From: Oscillospiraceae bacterium
Lineage (GTDB): Bacteria > Bacillota_A > Clostridia > Oscillospirales > Oscillospiraceae
Reading direction: 5' to 3'
Length of the DNA: 5,188 bases
Assembly: GCA_017415945.1 (NCBI GenBank)
Contig: JAFQDR010000238.1
Span: 1-5,188, forward strand
Shown here: positions 1 to 4,941 of the stretch, piece by piece
Position numbering within the stretch: position 1 is the first letter of the stretch
How the letters are laid out: each line of letters begins with the position of its first letter
Translations under genes and position numbers: made by a program
Notes under the pieces: generated by a model
Told to the model about the DNA's origin: nothing
The model's input: only the letters and a program-made list of their open reading frames with translations
Databases searched by the model: none

Positions 1-705
1 CACAACCCCGAATTTACTCTCATGGAGCTTTATCAGGCTTATACCGACTACCACGGAATGATGGATCTGACTGAGAATATGTTCAGATATGTGGTACAGG
101 AGGTTCTCGGAACCACTACCATCGTGTACAACGGTGTTGAGATGGATCTCGGCAAGCCTTTTGAAAGAATCACCATGGTTGACGCGGTAAAGAAGTATTC
201 CGGAGTTGACTTCAGGGAAATCAAGACCCTGGAAGAAGCCCGTGCAATCGCTGATGAAAAGCATGTGGAATACGAAGCGCGTCACTCGAAGGGCGATATT
301 CTCAATCTGTTCTTTGAAACATTCGTTGAGGAGCACTTGATTCAGCCCACCTTTGTAATGGATCACCCCGTAGAGATTTCTCCTCTTACCAAGAGAAAGC
401 CCGACGACCCGGATTACGTGGAACGCTTTGAAATGTTCATGAACGGCTGGGAAATGTGCAATGCATACTCAGAGCTGAACGATCCCATCGACCAGAGAGC
501 AAGATTTGCGGCACAGGAAGAGCAGTTTGCTGCCGGTGACGAAGAAGCGAACCACACCGATGAAGACTTCCTCAACGCTCTGGAAATCGGTATGCCTCCC
601 ACAGGTGGTATCGGCTACGGTATCGACCGCCTCTGCATGCTGCTGACAGACTCCGCCGCTATCAGAGATGTATTGCTATTCCCCACGATGAAGCCCTTAG
701 AATGA
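1..705 (+). CDS. lysS: Lysyl-tRNA synthetase, class II, C-terminal part (5' truncated)
   Basis: Cytoplasmic enzyme that charges tRNA-Lys with lysine using ATP. The reading frame is open from base 1 and begins with [14 protein letters not shown], the class II motif 2 region of LysRS; about 234 residues of a usual ~500 are present. The ATG at 22 is internal, not the true start. Seen in order: the HLIQPTF and PVEISPL segments (about residues 113-129 of the fragment), the lysine-pocket stretch [10 protein letters not shown] (about 153-162, with the Asn, aromatic and Glu residues that contact lysine in the E. coli enzyme), and motif 3 GGIGYGIDR (about 202-210) followed by [12 protein letters not shown]. 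It ends normally with TGA, so the coding end is intact although a mobile element begins just downstream. One oddity: the usual GRE before the lysine pocket reads GWE. Family assignment is near certain. Confidence 0.97.
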   Translation, partial: HNPEFTLMELYQAYTDYHGMMDLTENMFRYVVQEVLGTTTIVYNGVEMDLGKPFERITMVDAVKKYSGVDFREIKTLEEARAIADEKHVEYEARHSKGDILNLFFETFVEEHLIQPTFVMDHPVEISPLTKRKPDDPDYVERFEMFMNGWEMCNAYSELNDPIDQRARFAAQEEQFAAGDEEANHTDEDFLNALEIGMPPTGGIGYGIDRLCMLLTDSAAIRDVLLFPTMKPLE

Positions 706-777
706 AAAAAGCGTGAAAAGTGAAGAAAAACGGAGATATAAGGAGAAAAACGAAGTTATGTGATTCCCCGAAATCCA

Positions 778-798
778 TTTTACGACACTTTTACGACA
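778..798 (+). repeat. Tandem 10-bp direct repeat TTTTACGACA, candidate integrase arm or attachment site
   Basis: TTTTACGACA occurs at 778-787 and again at 789-798, separated by one base, giving an 11-bp period (one helical turn). The pair is flanked by an inverted repeat, TGTGATT (759-765) and AATCACA (799-805). Short direct repeats near element ends are bound by the N-terminal domain of many tyrosine integrases, and the position between lysS and the first element gene fits. The function is inferred; no second copy is available in the window to define an att core. Confidence 0.45.
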
Positions 799-824
799 AA
801 TCACAAGACCCAACATAGTATTTG

Positions 825-855
825 AAAATCCTTGCTATTTACGGCAAGGATTTTT
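825..855 (+). terminator. Intrinsic terminator after lysS
   Basis: A perfect 11-bp stem pairs 825-835 (AAAATCCTTGC) with 844-854 (GCAAGGATTTT), with an 8-base loop (836-843). The 3' arm ends in a run of five T (851-855). It is 120 bases beyond the lysS stop and 57 bases before the next ATG, so it can end lysS transcription and insulate the element. The A-run on the 5' arm means it could also work on the opposite strand. Confidence 0.7.
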
Positions 856-880
856 CTATATTAATAATACTATTTCGGGG

Positions 881-907
881 TTAGAAAGAGTATTTTCTAA
901 GGAGGGT
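881..907 (+). promoter_or_regulatory. Ribosome binding site of the 912 gene with an abutting small hairpin
   Basis: AAGGAGGG at 899-906 lies 5 bases before the ATG at 912 and is close to the ideal Shine-Dalgarno sequence. A 7-bp inverted repeat, TTAGAAA (881-887) and TTTCTAA (894-900), ends on the first two bases of the site, so a weak hairpin could touch it. I see no convincing promoter between the terminator and this gene. A weak TTGCTA (832-837) and TATATT (857-862) pair has a 19-base spacer and overlaps the terminator. Confidence 0.55.
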
Positions 908-911
908 AAAA

Positions 912-2087
912 ATGCAATATCAACTCAAAATTCAGCAGCTCGTGACCTATTCACGATGTCGAATATATCGTAACTTTGTAAAAATGCTTACAGAAGACAA
1001 GGAACTGCGGTTGAACGGTGATTCACTCCTCTACTACTTTGTCGTTCTCTGTTCAATGGCAAATTATCAATTCAGTCGACTTCCCGTTGATGGAATCTTT
1101 TACTCTGTTTTACCGGGCGAATGGATCCTTCCAAGCCGTGAGCTGACAGAATTGTTTCGTAAGAAAACAGTAAAATCAACCATTGCAGTCCTTGATGACC
1201 TGTCAGAGAAAAACCTACTGACATATAGCATTATTCATCATAAGCAGTATATCAAGTACGCCATCACCGACTGGTCAAAATTCAATACATCACTTGAAGC
1301 CGATGTTCCATGTCAAAAGGATCTCGGCTTTTTCTTTTTTCCATACCGTCTTGTATCCGAATTCATAGGCAATGGCAAATGCTCTGAAATGGATATCGTT
1401 CTCGATTTGTGGTTGAATGCAGTATATAATGATGCCCGTATCCCCGGATCAGATGTGGGACCGGTTACATATTTTCGTAATGGTACACGTTCTCCGCTCA
1501 TCGGATATGAGGACCTCGGAAAGCGTTGGGGCGTATCCAAGTCAACTGCGGGGCGTATTATTCGTAAGCTGGAAGACAATGGATATATCAAATCAGTTTC
1601 ATTCCAAGGCAAGTATGGAAGTGCCATATACTTGTGTAATTACCTTTCAACTATGTTCAATATTTCAGATGTTATTATAGATAAGGAGGAAGTTGCTATG
1701 TCTTTGAACATTAAAATGTCTATTCCCGATGAGGTGGAAAAAGTAGAAGCGGATGAAATTCAGGAAGCGGAAGCAGTTCTCGCTGCGTGCCAAAACAGCG
1801 AATTTGAGGTAGAAGAGACGCAGATCAGCGTGCCAAAAAGCATTGCTTGCGTGCCAAAATCGCATATAGTCATGATGGTCCAAAAGACGGCAAAAAGTCT
1901 TTCCCTACAAGGATACGCGTGCTGCGCGTGTGCACGTGCGCAATATTTCTTATCTCCCTTATCTCAGAGTATAGACTGCAAGAGGAAAACGATAGAAGCA
2001 GAATTACTTATCCGATGCCCCGATACGCCGCAAATTTATCGTTTTGCCATAACCATAGATGCTACAAATGAAAAGGAGGTGGGGTGA
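912..2087 (+). CDS. Double helix-turn-helix protein, probable element replication initiator or regulator
   Basis: 391 aa, started at the ATG with AAGGAGGG five bases upstream. Two winged-helix-like regions are visible: residues about 73-120 (PSRELTELFRKKTVKSTIAV followed by a basic wing) and about 196-242 (the helix-turn-helix YEDLGKRWGVSKSTAGRIIRK, then EDNGYIKSVSFQGKYG as recognition helix and wing). Two such domains in one protein are seen in plasmid initiators and in MarR/DnaD-like regulators of Firmicute ICEs, so it probably binds DNA at the element origin or its own promoter. After about residue 257 the character changes: an acidic stretch (EVEKVEADEIQEAEA, 274-288), a short repeat (SVPKS and CVPKS, 306-317), a Cys-rich patch (337-341) and a more ordered tail (346-383). 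A strong internal start at Met263 may give a second product of 129 aa. The stop overlaps the ribosome binding region of the next gene. The precise role (replication or transcription) is not proven. Confidence 0.75.
   Translation: MQYQLKIQQLVTYSRCRIYRNFVKMLTEDKELRLNGDSLLYYFVVLCSMANYQFSRLPVDGIFYSVLPGEWILPSRELTELFRKKTVKSTIAVLDDLSEKNLLTYSIIHHKQYIKYAITDWSKFNTSLEADVPCQKDLGFFFFPYRLVSEFIGNGKCSEMDIVLDLWLNAVYNDARIPGSDVGPVTYFRNGTRSPLIGYEDLGKRWGVSKSTAGRIIRKLEDNGYIKSVSFQGKYGSAIYLCNYLSTMFNISDVIIDKEEVAMSLNIKMSIPDEVEKVEADEIQEAEAVLAACQNSEFEVEETQISVPKSIACVPKSHIVMMVQKTAKSLSLQGYACCACARAQYFLSPLSQSIDCKRKTIEAELLIRCPDTPQIYRFAITIDATNEKEVG
1683..1700 (+). promoter_or_regulatory. Internal ribosome binding site and in-frame ATG inside the initiator-like gene
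   Basis: AAGGAGG (1683-1689) is followed after 8 bases by ATG (1698-1700), in the same frame as the 912 gene. This is as good as any gene start in the window. Translation from it would give a 129-aa protein ending at 2087 (Met263 onward), lacking both helix-turn-helix regions. It sits exactly where the protein changes from folded DNA-binding sequence to an acidic linker. Plasmid initiators such as trfA of RK2 make two in-frame products, so this is plausible, but it is inferred. Confidence 0.5.
1785..1859 (+). repeat. Three 11-bp direct repeats GCGTGCCAAAA, possible iterons
   Basis: Exact copies lie at 1785-1795, 1828-1838 and 1849-1859; start-to-start distances are 43 and 21 bases (about four and two helical turns). 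The first copy is read in a different codon frame from the other two, so protein-level repetition does not explain all three. A fourth partial match, GCGTGC, is at 1917-1922. Iterons inside or next to an initiator gene are common in replicons. The binding function is inferred. Confidence 0.45.
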
Positions 2088-2088
2088 A

Positions 2089-2598
2089 ATGGCAAAGAAG
2101 CAAATACAGCAGGACGAGCGCTACCATGATACACTTCTTCTGCTCAAACGCTATCGTGACGTTGTCTGGAGCCTTACTGTGTCCGTCGAACAGGTGAAAA
2201 GTGACTTTAGGGACTGTTTTGGTGAAAGCATCGATGAGTTTCTGGATTCAATTTACACTGCAGGAGCCGATTTATCCGGAACCGATATCGAAGAAAGAGC
2301 CAAAAGCATAGAGCGATCCAACAAAATGCTCAAGTTGGTGAATAATGCAGCGCTTTGTATGCGAGAGAATCACAAGTACGGCGAAATGTATTATAAGATC
2401 CTGTATTACAGCTACTTTTCACCTCATGTTTACCATTCTAACGAGGAAATAACTGAGCAGTTAAACAGAGATGGCTTTACGATGTGCAGTAAAACAATGA
2501 CCAAAACCCGTTCTCTTGCAGTCGAATGTGTTGGCTCAATTTTATGGGGGTACACGGCGAAAGACAGCCGTGCAATTTTAGAGAAATTTGTTAAATAA
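2089..2598 (+). CDS. ArpU/RinA-like transcriptional regulator (sigma-factor-like helix-turn-helix)
   Basis: 169 aa. The ATG at 2089 is preferred over in-frame ATGs at 2059 and 2068 because AAGGAGGTG (2073-2081) lies 7 bases before it, while the earlier ATGs have no such site. The C-terminal part, residues about 115-155, reads YHSNEEITEQLN, then KTMTKTRSLAVECVGSILWG. That is the pattern of ArpU/RinA-type phage and ICE regulators: a helix-turn-helix related to sigma region 4, followed by a short helix ending near LWG. The N-terminal part is helical and charged, with no membrane segment, so the protein is cytoplasmic. The ribosome binding site lies inside the end of the upstream gene, with one base between the TGA (2085-2087) and this ATG, so translation is probably coupled. 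The transfer promoter begins about 80 bases downstream; it is an obvious candidate target, though not shown. Confidence 0.7.
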   Translation: MAKKQIQQDERYHDTLLLLKRYRDVVWSLTVSVEQVKSDFRDCFGESIDEFLDSIYTAGADLSGTDIEERAKSIERSNKMLKLVNNAALCMRENHKYGEMYYKILYYSYFSPHVYHSNEEITEQLNRDGFTMCSKTMTKTRSLAVECVGSILWGYTAKDSRAILEKFVK

Positions 2599-2640
2599 CA
2601 AGTGGTTCATTCGCATTGGACAGCCACAATTTTTTATTTT
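2588..2640 (+). terminator. Weak intrinsic terminator after the ArpU-like gene
   Basis: A palindrome, TTGTTAAATAACAA (2588-2601), covers the stop codon. It is followed by GTGGTT (2602-2607) pairing with AGCCAC (2622-2627) across a 14-base loop, then a T-rich tail (2630-2640) broken by one A. The stem is short and the loop long, so termination may be only partial. Confidence 0.4.
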
Positions 2641-2676
2641 TCCAACGATTTTCCCAAAAGTTTCCCGATGCTTTTC
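2637..2676 (+). promoter_or_regulatory. Helically phased T-C motifs upstream of the -35 box, candidate activator site or curved DNA
   Basis: TTTTTCC (2637-2643), TTTTCCC (2649-2655) and TTTCCC (2661-2666) place their CC at 2642, 2653 and 2664, exactly 11 bases apart. A fourth, weaker TTTTC ends at 2676, one base before the -35 box. Repeats on one face of the helix next to a promoter suggest an activator array, or T-tracts that bend DNA in the manner of an UP element. Which of these applies cannot be told from sequence. Confidence 0.45.
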
Positions 2677-2705
2677 TTGATTGTTCTTTTTTCATATGAT
2701 ATAAT
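2677..2705 (+). promoter_or_regulatory. Sigma-A-type promoter of the transfer operon
   Basis: -35 TTGATT (2677-2682), a 17-base spacer and -10 TATAAT (2700-2705), a perfect -10 with ideal spacing. Transcription should start near 2712. The only gene it can serve on this strand is the transfer operon starting at 2840, about 128 bases downstream, and two terminators intervene. Confidence 0.8.
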
Positions 2706-2738
2706 AGTCATGCTTAAAACTATATCTTGCGGCAAACG

Positions 2739-2769
2739 AGTCGCTGTCATACCGGACAGCGACTTTTTT
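2739..2769 (+). terminator. Strong intrinsic terminator 1 in the transfer operon leader
   Basis: A perfect 10-bp GC-rich stem pairs AGTCGCTGTC (2739-2748) with GACAGCGACT (2755-2764). The loop is 6 bases (ATACCG), and T residues run through 2764-2769. This is a textbook rho-independent terminator, only about 27 bases after the predicted transcription start. Confidence 0.85.
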
Positions 2770-2777
2770 GCACTTGT

Positions 2778-2807
2778 AACTCTCACTTCGGTGGGAGTTT
2801 TTCTTTT
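2778..2807 (+). terminator. Intrinsic terminator 2 in the transfer operon leader
   Basis: AACTCTCAC (2778-2786) pairs with GTGGGAGTT (2791-2799), a 9-bp stem with one G-T pair, capped by the very stable TTCG tetraloop. T-rich sequence follows to 2807 (TTTTCTTTT pattern). It begins 8 bases after the first terminator and ends 18 bases before the ribosome binding site of the next gene. Confidence 0.8.
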
Positions 2808-2839
2808 AGGCGGAGAGAAATAACCAAGGAGGCATCATG

Positions 2840-3226
2840 ATGACCAAAAAAACAACAAAGCTAAAGCAGCTTGACAAGCCAAGCATCAACTATGGCAAAA
2901 TTCTGTATATGGTTTTCGCCATGACAATCCTTATGTCCGTGCTCGCAGTGAACTGTTTTGCTGCAGGAACAACGGATATGTGGACAAAAGCAACCGAAAT
3001 CATGAAGGATGTCTACGGTAAGGTTGTAGGCATCTCTACCATTGCGGCAGTCGTTACTGCTGCTGTTGCGCTTTTGCTTATGAACTTCTCGAAAAACGGA
3101 AAAACCGTTGATGAGTCCCGTGCATGGCTGAAGCGCATTATCATTTCCTGGGCGATTCTCAATGGCCTGGGATTCATTATGGCGTATGTCACGCCCCTGT
3201 TTGCCGGCGGTCAGTATACCGCATAA
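2840..3226 (+). CDS. Small two-helix membrane protein with signal sequence, VirB2/TrbC-like pilin candidate
   Basis: 128 aa from the ATG at 2840. AAGGAGG (2826-2832) is 7 bases before this ATG but only 4 before the in-frame ATG at 2837, which would add one Met. A basic, polar N-terminus (KKTTKLKQLDK) leads to a hydrophobic segment (about 21-40) ending in CFAAG, a likely signal-peptidase site around residue 41-42. The mature part has two hydrophobic helices (about 62-82 and 97-121) joined by a short charged loop (SKNGKTVDESRAWLKR). This is the topology and size of VirB2/TrbC pilins, and Maff2-type small ICE proteins are similar. The gene is first in the transfer operon and directly precedes the VirB6-like gene, which fits a pilus or channel subunit made in large amount. 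The family is inferred mainly from topology and context. Confidence 0.6.
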   Translation: MTKKTTKLKQLDKPSINYGKILYMVFAMTILMSVLAVNCFAAGTTDMWTKATEIMKDVYGKVVGISTIAAVVTAAVALLLMNFSKNGKTVDESRAWLKRIIISWAILNGLGFIMAYVTPLFAGGQYTA

Positions 3227-3240
3227 ATTTTCTCTGTTTT

Positions 3241-3282
3241 ACTGCGATGGCGGCAGATTCTCTCCCTGCCGCTTATTGCGGT
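3241..3282 (+). other. Long intercistronic hairpin between the pilin-like and VirB6-like genes
   Basis: Bases 3241-3256 pair with 3266-3282 in a 16-bp stem with one bulged T (3273) and three G-T pairs; the top seven pairs (GCGGCAG with CTGCCGC) are perfect and the loop is 9 bases. No T-run follows, so it is not a normal terminator. Such hairpins can protect the upstream message from 3' decay and so raise pilin output over downstream genes; that role is inferred. Confidence 0.6.
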
Positions 3283-3307
3283 AATGAATTTAATTATATG
3301 AAAGCAG

Positions 3308-4027
3308 GTGAACCTCATAGGTATTTTAGATAAAATTGTAGGCTGGATTGCCGAACAGGTCATGAACCTGCTTGACATGATATCTACTTCAGTACTCGGC
3401 GCACTGGGATGCAACATGGACTCTTTCCTTCGCTACTTTCCTGCAGCCGAAACCATGTATACCGTCTTTGTGGCTCTGGCAATCGGATTGATCCTTCTGA
3501 ACTGGGTATGGAATCTGTTTAAGAATTTCGGACTTGTAGCCGGTCTGGAAGCAGAAGATCCTATCAAACTATCCATTCGCAGTGTTCTTTTCATTTTCCT
3601 TGCTTATTTTTCACGGGATATCGTGGATATTGTTTTGAAGATAGGCGGCACACCGTATAATTGGATTTTGACGTCAGAGCTCCCCCCGCTGTCCTTTGCC
3701 AACTTCAACAGCGTTATTACAACAATATTGGGTGTCATAGCAAACGGATCGGTTGCGATTATTGCACTGATTCTGCTCCTCATTATTGCGTGGAACTATA
3801 TTAAACTGCTCTTTGAGGCGGCTGAACGATACGTTTTACTCGGTGTCCTCGTTTTTACCGCACCTGTGGCATTCGCAACCGGATCGGCACAGTCAACATC
3901 CAATATTTTTAAGAGTTGGTGCAGGATGCTTGCAGGTCAGATGTTTTTGCTGATTATGAATGCCTGGTGTCTGCGTATATTTACATCTATGGTCGGAACA
4001 TTTCTGTCCAATCCCCTATTTGTGTGA
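3308..4027 (+). CDS. VirB6/TrbL-like polytopic membrane protein of the conjugation channel
   Basis: 239 aa from GTG 3308. Hydrophobic helices are predicted at about 48-70, 88-110, 135-163, 173-192 and 208-228, with a preceding amphipathic N-terminus. The segment AERYVLLGVLVFTAPVAFAT followed by SAQSTSNIFKSWCRMLAGQM (about 172-212) is the pattern I know from TrbL/VirB6-like transfer proteins of clostridial ICEs, which form the inner-membrane part of the type IV secretion channel. Length is usual for the short Gram-positive forms. The start is uncertain. An in-frame TGA at 3299 limits the frame, no ATG exists before residue 19, and the GTG has no good binding site upstream. An AGGTGA motif (3306-3311) instead sits 5 bases before an ATA codon at 3317, where a start would give MGILDKIVGW. 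The next gene's binding site overlaps this gene's stop codon. Confidence 0.8.
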   Translation: MNLIGILDKIVGWIAEQVMNLLDMISTSVLGALGCNMDSFLRYFPAAETMYTVFVALAIGLILLNWVWNLFKNFGLVAGLEAEDPIKLSIRSVLFIFLAYFSRDIVDIVLKIGGTPYNWILTSELPPLSFANFNSVITTILGVIANGSVAIIALILLLIIAWNYIKLLFEAAERYVLLGVLVFTAPVAFATGSAQSTSNIFKSWCRMLAGQMFLLIMNAWCLRIFTSMVGTFLSNPLFV

Positions 4028-4038
4028 GGTGAAAAAGA

Positions 4039-4941
4039 ATGCGAAAAATACTATTTTTGTTGTTAGCCACGGTACTCCTGTTCAGCATACTGTCTGTGAA
4101 TGTGTTTGCTGTCACCGAGGCCGAAGTGGAAGCGCAGGTCGCAGCACAAGGAAAAGATAAAATTTCGGGTAATATTTTTATATGGTTTCTCTGTGCGATA
4201 GCTTTTCTCAAGGTATCGCAGAAGGTTGATAGCTTTATGTCTGCGCTCGGAATCAATGTCGGACACACCGGCGGCAGTATGCTTGGTGAGCTTATGATTG
4301 CTATGCGAGGCATTCAAATTGCAAGTGGAGGTGCTTTCGGGCATCACAGAGGCGGTGGCAGTGGTGGAGGATCTGCATCAGGCAGCGGAAGTGACGCTTC
4401 CTTTTTGTCCGGCGGACTTGCCGGAGCGGTCAGCAGAACCTCACATAGACACGCCGCAAGCAGTGTTACAGGCCAGCAGAATCATCCCATCAGTCAGCGC
4501 ATCTATAACAGCTCTGTTGCAAAAGGCGGAGATTATGCGAATACCATCATCGGTGCTGTCGCCAAAGGCAGTGTAAATAACGAAGGAACTATCACAGGTT
4601 CCCGTGCCGCAGAAGCTATGACATCCTATTTTGGATACGCTGGTAAGACAAATGCTCCTCAGTTTTCCGATATGGAAATCGGCGGCGGCAGAATTACAGG
4701 TAAAGAATCCATCGGCGGCGCAGCTCCCACGGAATTTGCCATGTATAGCGCAGATCAGTATATGAAGCCCGATGGTGCATATACCCTTGAAACAGCGGCA
4801 GACGGTTCCAAGTGGTACAAGCAAACGGCTCAGGACACGGTAGAGAAAACACCGTATATGGATGCGAACGGAGATATTGCGTATAATGAGCAGATTGTAC
4901 AGAAGCTTCCGCAAATCCCACGGAGAAAGGATAGGGTGTAA
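4039..4941 (+). CDS. Secreted or membrane Gly/Ser-rich protein of a conjugation operon, function unknown
   Basis: 300 aa. GAGGTGA (4026-4032) lies 6 bases before the ATG and overlaps the stop of the VirB6-like gene, so the two are probably coupled. A clear signal peptide (MRK then a hydrophobic run, likely cut after NVFA at residue 24) is followed by an acidic stretch and a hydrophobic helix (about 44-60, NIFIWFLCAIAFLKVSQ). Next come a conserved-looking GINVGHTGGSML segment (71-82), a Gly/Ser/His-rich linker (about 97-145), and a polar C-terminal region (about 150-300) with no membrane helix or catalytic motif that I recognise. Proteins with this layout sit next to VirB6/TrbL-like genes in related ICEs and are usually labelled only as conjugal transfer proteins. 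One idea is that it supplies the soluble tail that long TrbL proteins carry in one chain. The stop TAA shares one base with the next ATG. Confidence 0.65.
   Translation: MRKILFLLLATVLLFSILSVNVFAVTEAEVEAQVAAQGKDKISGNIFIWFLCAIAFLKVSQKVDSFMSALGINVGHTGGSMLGELMIAMRGIQIASGGAFGHHRGGGSGGGSASGSGSDASFLSGGLAGAVSRTSHRHAASSVTGQQNHPISQRIYNSSVAKGGDYANTIIGAVAKGSVNNEGTITGSRAAEAMTSYFGYAGKTNAPQFSDMEIGGGRITGKESIGGAAPTEFAMYSADQYMKPDGAYTLETAADGSKWYKQTAQDTVEKTPYMDANGDIAYNEQIVQKLPQIPRRKDRV

Larger units (their letters stand above)
766..880. repeat. Inverted repeat CCCCGAAAT / ATTTCGGGG around the junction
   Basis: CCCCGAAAT at 766-774 has its exact reverse complement at 872-880. Inside it, ATAGTATT (815-822) pairs with AATACTAT (866-873), and these enclose the terminator stem 825-854. 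The arms overlap by two bases at 872-873, so the outer and middle pairings are alternatives or compete at their edge. The nesting may mark a recombination or protein-binding region, or may partly be chance in AT-rich DNA. Confidence 0.35.
2712..2836 (+). promoter_or_regulatory. Untranslated leader with tandem terminators, possible attenuator or small RNA
   Basis: From the predicted start near 2712 the leader has about 27 unstructured bases, a strong terminator hairpin, a second terminator hairpin, and then the ribosome binding site of the first transfer gene. Most transcripts should stop near 2769, giving a ~58-base RNA, or near 2807, giving ~95 bases. I find no clear antiterminator helix, T-box, riboswitch core or leader peptide with its own binding site. 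Control, if any, may therefore be by a protein or by processive antitermination. Confidence 0.5.

Noticed and set aside
740..825. AAGGAG (740-745) followed by ATG-TGA at 758-763 or a 21-codon GTG frame at 760-825, considered as a small peptide or a remnant of an interrupted host gene
   Set aside because: Spacing from the AAGGAG is long, the ATG is directly followed by a stop, and the short peptide merely reads through the direct repeats.
1313..1627. 104-codon minus-strand frame
   Set aside because: Fully inside the double helix-turn-helix gene on the opposite strand, with no start signal.
1847..2071. 74-codon frame overlapping the end of the initiator-like gene, considered as evidence of a frameshift
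   Set aside because: The main frame continues to an ordered tail (IEAELLIRCPDTPQIYRF) and ends precisely at the next gene's start, so no frameshift is needed.
2602..2823. Open frame of 73 codons between the ArpU-like gene and the pilin-like gene
   Set aside because: Starts with GTG without a binding site and runs through the promoter and both terminators; the sequence is fully explained as control DNA.
3211..3417. Minus-strand frame over the pilin/VirB6 gap
   Set aside because: Antisense to real genes, no binding site, and the gap is better explained by the hairpin.
4441..4914. 157-codon open frame on the minus strand
   Set aside because: Lies entirely inside the Gly/Ser-rich protein gene, has no binding site or recognisable protein character, and is a shadow of its codon use.
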